Positions 48,226 to 56,920 of a DNA stretch of 64,000 nucleotides are shown piece after piece (position 1 is the stretch's first letter; every line of letters begins with the position of its first letter). The stretch covers positions 2,356,001 to 2,420,000 of the forward strand of contig NC_016887.1 of assembly GCF_000284035.1 (NCBI RefSeq). The letters are read 5' to 3'. Both the position numbers and the translations under genes were made by a program. The notes under the pieces were generated by a model. It did not search any database. It had not been told where the DNA came from and saw only the letters and a program-made list of their open reading frames with translations. The DNA comes from Nocardia cyriacigeorgica GUH-2 (GTDB lineage Bacteria > Actinomycetota > Actinomycetes > Mycobacteriales > Mycobacteriaceae).

Positions 48226-48346
48226 GGCATCAGCTTATCTTCGGCATTTTCGCCGTTCGCGCCCGCGGCGGGCCATGATGGAACATGTCACAGCGGCCAC
48301 ATGAGCGAGGCGCGATATGGGAAGCTCGTTCGAACACATCGGGGTG

Positions 48347-48362
48347 TGTGATGGGCGTCACG
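48347..48362. promoter_or_regulatory. CRP-like binding site upstream of the acyl-CoA-synthetase-like gene
   Basis: TGTGA-N6-TCACG matches the CRP/Rv3676-type consensus TGTGA-N6-TCACA at 9 of 10 positions. It ends 26 bases before the start codon of the gene, where it would overlap a promoter; activation or repression cannot be told. Confidence 0.5.
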
Positions 48363-48388
48363 TTTCAGGGTAGGGCTGGGAGCGGATC

Positions 48389-51334
48389 GTGAAGTTGAGT
48401 GTGCAAGAGATGGCCGGATCGGTGCAGCGGTTGATGGCGACCGCGCAGAACGGTCTGGAGGTGATCCGTTTCGGCGGGCTGAGTCATGATGTGGAGTCCT
48501 CGCCGTTCGAGGTGGTCGAGCGACGCCGCATGTACCGGCTGCGCCATTACTTCCCCGACGACACCACGCCGGGGCGCCCGGTGGCGGTGCTGGTGCCGCC
48601 GCTGATGGTCAATGCCGACATCTGGGACGTAAACGCCGAAGGCGGTGCCGTCGGCATCCTGCACAACGCCGGAATCGATTGCTGGGTGGTCGATTTCGGT
48701 TCGCCGGCGATCGAGGAGGGTGGCTGGGAACGCGATCTCGCCGATCACGTCCTCGCCGTGGACAGCGCCATCGACACCGTCTGCGAGGCCACCGGATCCG
48801 GCGTGCACCTGATGGGGTACTCGCAGGGCGGCATGTTCGCCTATCAGACCACCGCCTTCCGCTACGGCAAGGGCGTGTCCAGCATCGTGACCTTCGGCAG
48901 CCCGGTCGACATCGTCGCGGGCATGCCGTTCGGCCTGCCCTACGGCCTGGCCTCCGATGTGGCCGATTTCCTGGCCGACCACGTGGTGACCCGGCTGCCG
49001 ATCACCGATTCCATGGTGCGCATCGGCTTTCAGATGCTCGATCCGGTGAAGACGGCCAAATCGCGGATCGATTTCCTGCGCCAGCTGCACGACCGTGAGG
49101 CACTGCTGCCCAAGGAGCGTCAGCGCCGGTTCCTCAACAGCGACGGCTGGGTGGGCTACGCGGGGCCGGCGGCGGCTGATCTGCTCAAGCAGTTCGTCGC
49201 GCACAACCGGATGATGCTCGGCGGATTCGTCATCCGCGATCAGCCGATCTCCCTCGCCGAATTGAAATGCCCGATCCTGGCGTTCGTCGGCGAGGTCGAC
49301 GATATCGGCCAGCCCGCCGCCGTGCGCGGCATCGTCCGGGCCGCGCCGAACGCCGAGGTGTACGAGGCGACGCTGCTGGCCGGGCACTTCGGACTGGTCG
49401 CGGGCAGCGTCGCCACCAACCACACCTGGCCGATGGTGCGGGACTGGATCGGCTGGGTGGAGGGCAGTTCCGCGCTGCCCGAGGAGATCACCCCGATGAC
49501 CGAGCACGTGGACAGCAAACGTCCACGCACCGCCGCCACCCGCGTCGTGCACACCGCGGCCGCGCTGGCCGAGGCCGGGACCGGCATGGGCCGCGCGCTC
49601 GAAGAGATCGCGGGCAACACGATGCGCGGTTCGCTGGAGCTGGCGGGCGAAGCCGCGCGCGCCCTGCCCCGGCTGACCCGACTCGGCATGATCCAGCCGC
49701 ACACCCGCATCTCGCTCGGCAAGCTCATGGCCGAACAGGCCAAGCGGGCGCCGCTGCGCGAATGCTTCCTGTTCGACGACCGGGTGCACACCAACGCCGC
49801 TGTCGACGTCCGCATCGACAATGTGGTGCGCGGCCTGATCTCGGTCGGCATCCGGCCCGCGACCCGCGTCGGCGTGGTGATGGAGACCCGCCCCAGCGCG
49901 CTGGTCGCCGTGGCCGCGCTGTCGCGGCTCGGCGCCGTCGTGGTGCTGCTGGCGCCGGGCAGTGAGCTGCGCGGGGCGCTCGAGCAGACCGGCACCAAGA
50001 TCCTCCTCTCCGACCCGGAGAACCTGCGGCATGCGGCCGCGACCGGCCATCGGGTGCTGGTGCTCGGCGGCGGCGACACCCGCGGGCTCGACATCCCGCT
50101 CGGCGATGACGTCATCGACCTCGAGCAGGTCGACCCCGCGAAGGTGCGGATGCCCGCCTGGTACCGCCCGAACCCGGGGCTGGCACGTGAGCTGGCCTTC
50201 GTGCTGGTCACCGGCACCGGCGACCGGCTCGACATCAAATACATCACCAATCACCGCTGGGCGCTGTCGGCGTTCGGCACCGCCTCGGCGGCCGACCTCG
50301 ACCGCCGCGACACCGTCTACTGCCTGGCGCCGCTGCATCATTCGTCGGGGCTGCTGGTCAGCCTGGGCGGTGCGATCGCCGGCGGCAGCCGGATCGCGCT
50401 GGCGCGGTCGCTGGATCCGGCGCGCTTCGCCGAGGAGGTGCACCGCTACGGCGTCACCGTGGTCACCTACACCTGGACGATGCTGCGCGACATCCTCGAC
50501 GCCCAGGTCTTCCCGGCCGGCCATCAGCATCCGATCCGGCTGTTCATCGGCTCCGGTATGCCCGCCGGTCTGTGGCGGCGCACCACCGAACAGTTCGCGC
50601 CGGCCCGGGTGCTGGAGTTCTACGCCTCCATCGAAGGCGATGTGGTGCTGGCGCACGTGTCGGGCAACAAGCCCGGTTGCAAGGGCAGGCCGGTGCCGGG
50701 CACCGCGCGGGTGGAGTTGGTGGCCTACGACCCGGTGACCGAGCAGATCGAGGTCGACGAGTCCGGTTTCGCGCGGCGCTGCGCCGACAACGAGGTCGGT
50801 CTGTTGATCGGTTCCGCTTCCGAAGGTGTGGACCTGTCGAGCGGCGGCCTGCGCGGTGTGTTCGCCGCAGGCGATTCGTGGATGCCGACGGAGAATCTGT
50901 TCCGTCGCGACTCCGACGGCGACTACTGGCTGGTCGACCGCACCGACACCGTCATGCTCACCCCGCGGGGGCCGGTGTTCACCCAGCCGATCGTCGACGC
51001 GCTCAACGACATCACCGCCGTCGACATGGAGGTCGCCTACGGGCTGCCGGCCGGTGACCGGACGCTGGCGGTCGCGGCGGTGAGCGTGCGCGCCGGTTTC
51101 CGGTTGGAGCCCAAGGACGTCACCGAGGGCTTGCGGGCGCTGGATCCGCAGCGGCGGCCCGATCTGGTGTACGTGGTGGACGAGATTCCGCGCAGCTCCT
51201 CCTACCGGCCGTCCACCCGCGCGGTGCAGGCGGCGGGCCGCCCGCAGCCGGGGCCGGACACCTGGTGGTACAACGCAGACACCGAGTCGTATGAGGTGCT
51301 GACGGAGGCCGCGGCACGCGAATTGCTGGGCTGA
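48389..51334 (+). CDS. Fusion of PhaC-like alpha/beta hydrolase and degenerate acyl-CoA synthetase
   Basis: 981 residues, two parts. Residues 1 to about 390: alpha/beta hydrolase of the PHA-synthase/lipase type (VAVLVPPLMVNADIWDV; nucleophile elbow MGYSQGGMF with Ser145 where PhaC enzymes carry Cys; acid and His in the FVGEVDDIG and AGHFGL segments). Residues about 455 to the end: an adenylate-forming (ANL) fold. The ATP loop at about 606 reads TGTGDRLDIK, not the usual TSGTTGxPK, and the C-terminal catalytic-Lys region (about 933) reads IPRSSSYRPSTR and lacks the Lys. Adenylation is therefore doubtful; it may be a pseudoenzyme or have another lipid role. GTG start with GGGAG 5 nt upstream. 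Confidence 0.8.
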   Translation: MKLSVQEMAGSVQRLMATAQNGLEVIRFGGLSHDVESSPFEVVERRRMYRLRHYFPDDTTPGRPVAVLVPPLMVNADIWDVNAEGGAVGILHNAGIDCWVVDFGSPAIEEGGWERDLADHVLAVDSAIDTVCEATGSGVHLMGYSQGGMFAYQTTAFRYGKGVSSIVTFGSPVDIVAGMPFGLPYGLASDVADFLADHVVTRLPITDSMVRIGFQMLDPVKTAKSRIDFLRQLHDREALLPKERQRRFLNSDGWVGYAGPAAADLLKQFVAHNRMMLGGFVIRDQPISLAELKCPILAFVGEVDDIGQPAAVRGIVRAAPNAEVYEATLLAGHFGLVAGSVATNHTWPMVRDWIGWVEGSSALPEEITPMTEHVDSKRPRTAATRVVHTAAALAEAGTGMGRALEEIAGNTMRGSLELAGEAARALPRLTRLGMIQPHTRISLGKLMAEQAKRAPLRECFLFDDRVHTNAAVDVRIDNVVRGLISVGIRPATRVGVVMETRPSALVAVAALSRLGAVVVLLAPGSELRGALEQTGTKILLSDPENLRHAAATGHRVLVLGGGDTRGLDIPLGDDVIDLEQVDPAKVRMPAWYRPNPGLARELAFVLVTGTGDRLDIKYITNHRWALSAFGTASAADLDRRDTVYCLAPLHHSSGLLVSLGGAIAGGSRIALARSLDPARFAEEVHRYGVTVVTYTWTMLRDILDAQVFPAGHQHPIRLFIGSGMPAGLWRRTTEQFAPARVLEFYASIEGDVVLAHVSGNKPGCKGRPVPGTARVELVAYDPVTEQIEVDESGFARRCADNEVGLLIGSASEGVDLSSGGLRGVFAAGDSWMPTENLFRRDSDGDYWLVDRTDTVMLTPRGPVFTQPIVDALNDITAVDMEVAYGLPAGDRTLAVAAVSVRAGFRLEPKDVTEGLRALDPQRRPDLVYVVDEIPRSSSYRPSTRAVQAAGRPQPGPDTWWYNADTESYEVLTEAAARELLG

Positions 51335-51343
51335 GCCACGATG

Positions 51344-51369
51344 CCCGGGGCCGGTCGTGCGGCCCCGGG
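51344..51369. terminator. Bidirectional terminator between convergent genes
   Basis: Perfect 10-bp stem CCCGGGGCCG (51344-51353) / CGGCCCCGGG (51360-51369) with loop GTCGTG, between the synthetase-like fusion and the sugar aminotransferase. Confidence 0.8.
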
Positions 51370-51373
51370 TTGG

Positions 51374-52510
51374 TCAGGCGGTGAAGGCTGTCACCGCGTC
51401 GACCACCCGCTCGATCTGGGCGGTCTCGAGCATCGGCCACAGCGGCAACCGCACGATGGTCGCGGAGAATTCGGCACTGCGCACACACGGCACCGGCGTG
51501 CGGCCGTATTTGAGACCGGCCGGGCTGGAATCCAGCGGCACGTAGTGGAATGGTGCGACGATGCCGCGTTCGGCCAGCTGCCCGATCATGGCGTCGCGGG
51601 CGTCTTCGGTGGGCAGCCGCAGGTAGAACAGATGCGCGGTGTGCTCGCGGTCGCCGGGCACGTGCATCAACCGGACGTCGTTGCGCCGCGCCCAGTCCGG
51701 CAGCGCGGCAGCGTAGGCGTTCCACACCCGATGCCGCCCGGCCTGGATGCGATCGAATTCGGCCAGTTGGGCGTCGAGCACGGCGGCATTGAGTTCGCTG
51801 GGCAGATAACTGGATCCGATGTCCTGCCAGGAGTATTTGTCGACCTGCCCGCGCAGGAACCGGGCCCGGTCGGTGCCCTTCTCCCGGACGATCTCCGCGC
51901 GGCCCATCAGGATGTCGTCCGAGAGCAGCAGCGCCCCGCCTTCACCGCAGTGCACGTTCTTGGTGTCGTGGAAGCTCTGTGTGCCGAGGGTGCCGATGGT
52001 GCCGAGCGCGCGACCACGCCAGGTCCCACCGAGACCGTGCGCGTTGTCTTCGATGATTTCCAGCCCGTGCTCGGCGGCGACAGCGAGCAGCGGCCCCATC
52101 TCCGCGGCGACCCCGCCGTAATGCATCACCAGCACCGCCTTGGTGCGGGCGGTGACGGCATCGGCGACCGCGGCCGGGTCGATATTGCCGGTCTCGGGGT
52201 CGATATCGACGAACACGCAGGTCGCTCCGCGCAGGGCGATGGAGGTCGCGGCGGAGGTGAAGGCGAAGCTGGGGACGATCACCTCGTCGTCGGGGCCCAG
52301 TTCCAGCAGCAGCGCGCCCAATTCGAGGGCGTGCGTGCAGGAGGTGGTCAGCAGTGCGTGCGGGCTGCCGGTGATGGCTTTGATCTTGGCGGTCGCGGCC
52401 TTGGTGAACCGGCCGTCGCCGTGGCTGTGGTCGGAGTCCAGCACGGCGCGCACGTTCTCCAGTTCGGCGGCCGCACGGTAGGGCCTGCTGAAGATGATCC
52501 GGTCGTTCAC
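51374..52510 (-). CDS. DegT/DnrJ/EryC1 sugar aminotransferase (WecE/RffA type)
   Basis: 378 residues. PLP-dependent transamination of a nucleotide keto-sugar; best resemblance to the dTDP-4-keto-6-deoxyglucose 4-aminotransferase (WecE) group. Schiff-base Lys in SFHDTKNVHCGEGGALL, cofactor Asp in IIEDNAHGLGGTWRGR, N-terminal TTSCTHALELGALLL and EVIVPSFAFTSAATSIALRGA. GTG start overlaps the glycosyltransferase stop by 4 bases, behind GAGGGGG. Makes an amino-sugar donor that the neighbouring glycosyltransferase genes could use for envelope glycans. Confidence 0.92.
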   Translation of the reverse strand: MNDRIIFSRPYRAAAELENVRAVLDSDHSHGDGRFTKAATAKIKAITGSPHALLTTSCTHALELGALLLELGPDDEVIVPSFAFTSAATSIALRGATCVFVDIDPETGNIDPAAVADAVTARTKAVLVMHYGGVAAEMGPLLAVAAEHGLEIIEDNAHGLGGTWRGRALGTIGTLGTQSFHDTKNVHCGEGGALLLSDDILMGRAEIVREKGTDRARFLRGQVDKYSWQDIGSSYLPSELNAAVLDAQLAEFDRIQAGRHRVWNAYAAALPDWARRNDVRLMHVPGDREHTAHLFYLRLPTEDARDAMIGQLAERGIVAPFHYVPLDSSPAGLKYGRTPVPCVRSAEFSATIVRLPLWPMLETAQIERVVDAVTAFTA

Positions 52511-53607
52511 GATGCTGCCCCCTCGCCGACGTCGGCGGTGACCTTCTCGCGGCGCGGCGGCGGCGAGGCGACGGTCAGGTACAGCGGTTTGCCGACCAGG
52601 ATATGCAGTGCGACACCGAGATATTCGGCGATCAACCCGAGCGAGAACAGCACCGCACCCGAGCACAGCAGCAGCACGACGATGATCGAGGCCCAGCCTT
52701 CTGGATCGTTGTTGTCGCTGGTCAAGGCCGTGTAGATGATGACGGCCGCGAGGATTCCGCCGGCCAGCGCGAGCGTGATGCCGAGCAGGCTGACCAATCG
52801 CAGCCCGCGGGTGCCGGTGCACAGCACCATCTTCCAGAACAGCGAGAACAGCCGCCGGTAGTTGTAGCCGGATTCTTCGCGGCCCTCTGCGCGCAACGTC
52901 ACCGGGACCGTCACCGTGGTGCCGACTACCCAGGTCAGGGCGACGTCGAGGTACACGCCGTTGGCGGCGACGTCGGCGAGCTGTCTGCCGATATCGCCGC
53001 GGATCAGCCGGAAGCTTTCGAACCGGGTGGAATCAGGGAAAGCGAACACCGTCGCCAGTACGATCTTCGCGCCGCGGGAGGTGAGGTTGCGCAGGAAGCC
53101 GTGCGGGCGGGTGTTGGTGGGTTTGGAATAGACGAGGTCGGCGCGCCCGGCCAGGGCGGCATCGAGAAACGCCGCGATACAGGCCGGATCGTGCTGGCCG
53201 TCCTCGTCCATGGTGACGATCCATTCGCCACGCGCGGCCGACATTCCGGCGATGGTGGCCGCGTCCTGGCCGAAGTTGCGGCTCAGCCACACCACCCGCA
53301 CCTGCGGGTAGTCGCGGCGCAGTTGTTCGAGGACGACGTCGGAGCGGTCGGGGCCGTGGTCGTGCACCAGCACGATGTCGTCGACGACGAAGCTGATGCC
53401 CTCCGGGGTGAGCGTCGGTCGTGACAGCAGATCGAGTTCGCGCACCAGCGCGGCGATCGTGTGCTCGCCCCGGTATACCGGAACCACGACCGAGACCGAA
53501 CGCACGGCGGCGCGGCCATTGGCCGAATCCGCGTCCCGAGCCGGCACGGCGGTATCAGGACCTGACGCCGGCGGCTGGGAAGGAACCGGCTGGGGAGGAA
53601 TCGGCAT
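52507..53607 (-). CDS. Polyprenyl-phosphate glycosyltransferase, GT2 family (ArnC/GtrB type)
   Basis: 366 residues. An Ala/Pro/Ser-rich N-terminal tail of about 36 residues precedes the GT2 core (SVSVVVPVYRGEHTIAALVREL). The acceptor/donor DxD is in IVTMDEDGQHDPA. Two C-terminal transmembrane helices (LLGITLALAGGILAAVIIY and IIVVLLLCSGAVLFSLGLIAEYLG region) anchor it. The first Asp motif, usually VDDGSxDxT, reads VLVHDHGPDRSD here, an altered but perhaps still acidic site. Transfers a sugar from a nucleotide donor to polyprenyl phosphate. Coupled to the aminotransferase gene. Confidence 0.87.
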   Translation of the reverse strand: MPIPPQPVPSQPPASGPDTAVPARDADSANGRAAVRSVSVVVPVYRGEHTIAALVRELDLLSRPTLTPEGISFVVDDIVLVHDHGPDRSDVVLEQLRRDYPQVRVVWLSRNFGQDAATIAGMSAARGEWIVTMDEDGQHDPACIAAFLDAALAGRADLVYSKPTNTRPHGFLRNLTSRGAKIVLATVFAFPDSTRFESFRLIRGDIGRQLADVAANGVYLDVALTWVVGTTVTVPVTLRAEGREESGYNYRRLFSLFWKMVLCTGTRGLRLVSLLGITLALAGGILAAVIIYTALTSDNNDPEGWASIIVVLLLCSGAVLFSLGLIAEYLGVALHILVGKPLYLTVASPPPRREKVTADVGEGAAS

Positions 53608-53760
53608 TGGCGAGATCGACTTTCGATGACGGTGCACGTGCCGGTACTCGTCACGGATGGGTGAGCCCGAGCCGCCGTGAACAATAACACGGGGTCGGGG
53701 CCGCGCCGCCGACCCGATTCGCCGGTGCGTCATCGGATTCGCGACCGGCCGAGGCCGGGC

Positions 53761-56031
53761 ATGTATGGTCTGGAACTCGTGGTGGAAAGTCGAGCCGGTA
53801 CCCGGTCGGACGTGTTCAGGTGGGGCATCATCACCGCGGCCGGCGTGGTCGTGGCCTATCTCGCGGTGCTCGCCGCCAACGCCAGGCATTTCTACACCGA
53901 CGACACCGAATCCCAGTACGCCCCGCTGTGGGTGATGACCGGCCGCTACCTGCGGGAAGGCCGTTTCCCGGCGATGGTGCCCGAACACTGGCTGGCCGGT
54001 AACTACACCATCGAGGAAGCGGGGCTGCTCAATCCTCCGCAGCTGCTGATCGATCTGATCGCGCCCTCGGTGCCCGATATCGGGCTGTACGCCACCGTCG
54101 TCAAACTGATCTTCGCGGTGATCCTCGGGCTCGGCGTGTACCGCGTCGCCCTGGTCTACGGCGCCCGTCCGGCGTGGTCGGCGGTGGCGGGTGTGTCGTT
54201 CCCGTTCACCGGTTTCCTGCTGTTCTTCGACGCTGCCAGCTGGATGACCGCCTTCACCGGAACCGCCTGGCTGGTGCACGCGTGGGCGTCGGGCGTCCGG
54301 TACGCGCGCGGCCGCAGCGGCCCGATCCCGGTTTTCGTGTTCCTGTACCTGGCGATTTCGGTGCAGTACATCTTCCCGGCGGTCGAAGCAGGGGTGATGA
54401 TCGCCGCGGTCGTTATCGGTGAGGTGATCTACCAGCGGCGCTGGGCGCCGTCGCTGCGGCTGGCGCTGGTGGCCGGATGCGCGGCACTGGCGGGTCTGGC
54501 GACCTATCTGCCCAGTCTGCTGACCGCCGACGTCACCTGGCGCGGCGCCGACGAGATCAAGAACGATCCGTTCCTCACGGTGCCGTGGTCGGAGTCGCTG
54601 AATGCCAGCCTGCCCAGCACCCTGCCCGCGTTCACGTCGTGGTGGGGCTTCGTCCAGCCGCTGCCGATGGTCTACATCGCGTGGTTCCTGATTCCGGCGC
54701 TGGCGTTCGTCGACTGGCGTCGCGCGGCCGGTGCGGCCAGGGAACTGAGTGCCCTCGGCATCTTCACCGTGGTCGCCCTGCTGTGGACGGCCGGTCCGGG
54801 CACGATGGGGCCGTTGCGCTGGCCTGCGCGGGTGCTGCCGATGGTGGCTCTGGGCCTGTTGCTGCTGGTGTGTGTGCTGCTGGGCCGGTACGGGACCGTC
54901 GCGGGTTGGCGGCGACGCGGTATCGGCGCCGGGCTGCTGATCGGGCTGCTGTTGCTGCGGTCGCTGGCGGCGGCGCCGTCGGAAGCGGTGTGGCACATCG
55001 TCTCGGCGCTGGGGGTTGCCGCGCTCGGCGCCGCCGTGGTGTGGCTGGGCCGCACCCGCGGCGTCGCCCTGGCCTGCGCGCTCAGCATCGCGGCGGTCGG
55101 GCCGATCGCCTATCTGCAGGTGCGGGCCGCGCAACCGACGCCGATGAGCTGGAACCTGCCGTCCGACCGCAACGAGGCGAAGGCGGCCTTCCCGGATTTC
55201 GCCGGCACCACGCTGCAACTGGGCGAACGCGGCCTGATCCAGCCCGGGCAGAACACCGTCGACGGCGCCTACGGCTCGCTGGTCTTCGGCAACTACGCCA
55301 AGGACCTGGAACTGACCTACGTCGGCGGCTACACCCCCAACGGGCACTTCTACTTCGGTGAACTGCTGTGCATGCGCTGGGACACCAGCGTCTGCCCGGA
55401 CGCCTTCCGCCGCGCCTTCGCCACCGAACCGACGACCGGGCGCACCATCGTCGACCTGATGAAGGTCGACCGGGTCGTGGTGCAGCGGGCCCTGTTCCCC
55501 GACGCGCGCTCGCAGCCCGCGCCCACCGGCTGGAAGTGGGTCGATTACCCCGGCCACGAGGACTACATCTGGGTGCTCGAACGCGAGAACGGGCCGGTCT
55601 CCACCGTCAACGGCCGCATCGCCCACACCGACGGCGTCACCGCCACCTCCCTCGGCGAATCGGATCTGACCAGCCGGGTCCGGGTCGACTCCGCCGACGG
55701 CGGCAAGGTCGTCTTCGCCCGGCTCGGCTGGCCCGGCTACCGCGCCAGTATCGACGGCCGTGAGGTGCCGATCAGCGTGGTCGCGAAAACCTTCGTCGCG
55801 GTCGAGATCCCGCCGGGCACCCAGGGCGCCGAACTGGTGCTGAGCTGGCGTCCGCCGGGCTGGAAGATCGGCGGCGCGGCCATCGTCGCCGGGCTGCTGG
55901 GGCTCGCGGTGATGGAGTGGGCGTACCTGCGCAGCCGTCGCCGCGACACCGGCGAGGCGACCGGGGATTCGCCGGCGGAAACGGAAGCGCCCGAACCCGG
56001 CAAGCCCGATCTGGTGGAAGCCCGGCCATGA
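53761..56031 (+). CDS. Large multi-pass membrane protein, GT-C/YfhO-like
   Basis: 756 residues from ATG 53761. Topology: about 11-12 transmembrane segments in the first 460 residues, then a large extracytoplasmic domain (about 475-720) and a final helix (GGAAIVAGLLGLAVMEWAYL) with an acidic cytoplasmic tail. The first extracytoplasmic loop carries HFYTDDTESQYAPLW, the acidic motif typical of GT-C glycosyltransferases. It would use a polyprenyl-phosphate sugar made by the neighbouring GT2. An upstream GTG at 53677 keeps the frame open, but adds an Arg/Pro-rich tail and leaves only 69 bases for two divergent promoters; GAGG lies 7 nt before the ATG. Acceptor unknown. Confidence 0.8.
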   Translation: MYGLELVVESRAGTRSDVFRWGIITAAGVVVAYLAVLAANARHFYTDDTESQYAPLWVMTGRYLREGRFPAMVPEHWLAGNYTIEEAGLLNPPQLLIDLIAPSVPDIGLYATVVKLIFAVILGLGVYRVALVYGARPAWSAVAGVSFPFTGFLLFFDAASWMTAFTGTAWLVHAWASGVRYARGRSGPIPVFVFLYLAISVQYIFPAVEAGVMIAAVVIGEVIYQRRWAPSLRLALVAGCAALAGLATYLPSLLTADVTWRGADEIKNDPFLTVPWSESLNASLPSTLPAFTSWWGFVQPLPMVYIAWFLIPALAFVDWRRAAGAARELSALGIFTVVALLWTAGPGTMGPLRWPARVLPMVALGLLLLVCVLLGRYGTVAGWRRRGIGAGLLIGLLLLRSLAAAPSEAVWHIVSALGVAALGAAVVWLGRTRGVALACALSIAAVGPIAYLQVRAAQPTPMSWNLPSDRNEAKAAFPDFAGTTLQLGERGLIQPGQNTVDGAYGSLVFGNYAKDLELTYVGGYTPNGHFYFGELLCMRWDTSVCPDAFRRAFATEPTTGRTIVDLMKVDRVVVQRALFPDARSQPAPTGWKWVDYPGHEDYIWVLERENGPVSTVNGRIAHTDGVTATSLGESDLTSRVRVDSADGGKVVFARLGWPGYRASIDGREVPISVVAKTFVAVEIPPGTQGAELVLSWRPPGWKIGGAAIVAGLLGLAVMEWAYLRSRRRDTGEATGDSPAETEAPEPGKPDLVEARP

Positions 56032-56681
56032 GTGGGGCTCCCGGCGCACCGGATCGTCGCCCGCCCGGCCTGGCCGACGGCCCGCATGAGCACGTCTCGC
56101 CGGATGTCGCAGCCCCGGTCGCCGAGAGTGTGGCCTTCGAGCGGCAACCGCCGATCTCGGTCGAGGGTTCTGGCCGAGCCTTCGATGCCGAATCGCCGGC
56201 ACCCGTCGACCCTTCCGCACCATCCGACAGCCGGTCCGCGGGGCAGGTGTCCGCGGATTCGCCGCCCGCGGATCCCGGCCCGCTGCTGCGCCTGGTCCGC
56301 CGCCAGGAGCTGGCCTTTGCCGTGGTCGGCGGCTTCAACACCCTGCTCGGCATCGTGCTCACCGTGGCCTGGCTGACGATCCTCGGCGACGGTGTGCCGC
56401 CGTCCGTCGCGGTCGTCGCCGCCTACTGCGTGAGCGTCGTCGTCGCCTTCGTGCTGCATCGCACGCTGGTGTTCCGGGTGCGCGGACACCTGCTGCGCGA
56501 TTTCCTGGCGTTCGTCGCGGTCAATTCCGGTGGTCTGCTGATGAATGTCGTGCTTCTGGAACTCGCCGTGACGGTGCTCGGTTTCCCGGAGAAACCCGCC
56601 GCCGTGGTGGTGATGGGATTCGTTGCGGTGGTGAGCTTCTTCGGCCACCGTCATATCTCGTTCCGGCGGCGGGTAGGTTAG
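56028..56681 (+). CDS. GtrA-family membrane protein with long disordered N-terminus
   Basis: 217 residues. Residues 1 to about 85 are Pro/Ser/Ala-rich and probably disordered; the GtrA domain follows with four transmembrane helices (ELAFAVVGGFNTLLGIVLTVAWL, VAVVAAYCVSVVVAFVLHRTLVF, the NSGGLLMNVVLLELAV segment and VVVMGFVAVVSFFGHRHISF). GtrA proteins are proposed flippases or partners of polyprenyl-linked sugar transfer. ATGA overlap with the preceding gene shows coupling, so it probably serves the same glycan. Confidence 0.9.
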   Translation: MSGAPGAPDRRPPGLADGPHEHVSPDVAAPVAESVAFERQPPISVEGSGRAFDAESPAPVDPSAPSDSRSAGQVSADSPPADPGPLLRLVRRQELAFAVVGGFNTLLGIVLTVAWLTILGDGVPPSVAVVAAYCVSVVVAFVLHRTLVFRVRGHLLRDFLAFVAVNSGGLLMNVVLLELAVTVLGFPEKPAAVVVMGFVAVVSFFGHRHISFRRRVG

Positions 56682-56686
56682 CCCTC

Positions 56687-56920
56687 ATGCCGGAGGAAAC
56701 CACCGTCGACGCCACCCTGCTGAGCCTGCTCGCCTGCCCGCAGGACAAGGGCCCGCTGCATCTGGTGCGCACGGGCGAGGGCGCGAGCGTGCTCTACAAC
56801 CCGCGCCTGCGCCGCGCCTACCCGATCGACAACGGCATCCCGGTGCTGCTCATCGACGAGGCCCGCGATGTCGACGACGCCGAACACGAGCGGTTCAGCG
56901 CTCAGTTCACCGAATCCTGA
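56687..56920 (+). CDS. Trm112-like small protein without zinc cysteines
   Basis: 77 residues, 5 bases after gtrA. The Trm112/UPF0434 pattern is clear: LLSLLACPQDKGPLHL near the start and LYNPRLRRAYPIDNGIPVLLIDEARDV later. Only one Cys is left, so it cannot bind zinc in the usual way. In other organisms Trm112 activates methyltransferases; in actinobacteria short versions occur near glycosylation genes and their role is unknown. TAGGTT (56674-56679) ends 7 nt before the ATG, so it may also have its own leaderless promoter. The end overlaps the convergent TetR gene by 19 bases. Confidence 0.88.
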   Translation: MPEETTVDATLLSLLACPQDKGPLHLVRTGEGASVLYNPRLRRAYPIDNGIPVLLIDEARDVDDAEHERFSAQFTES

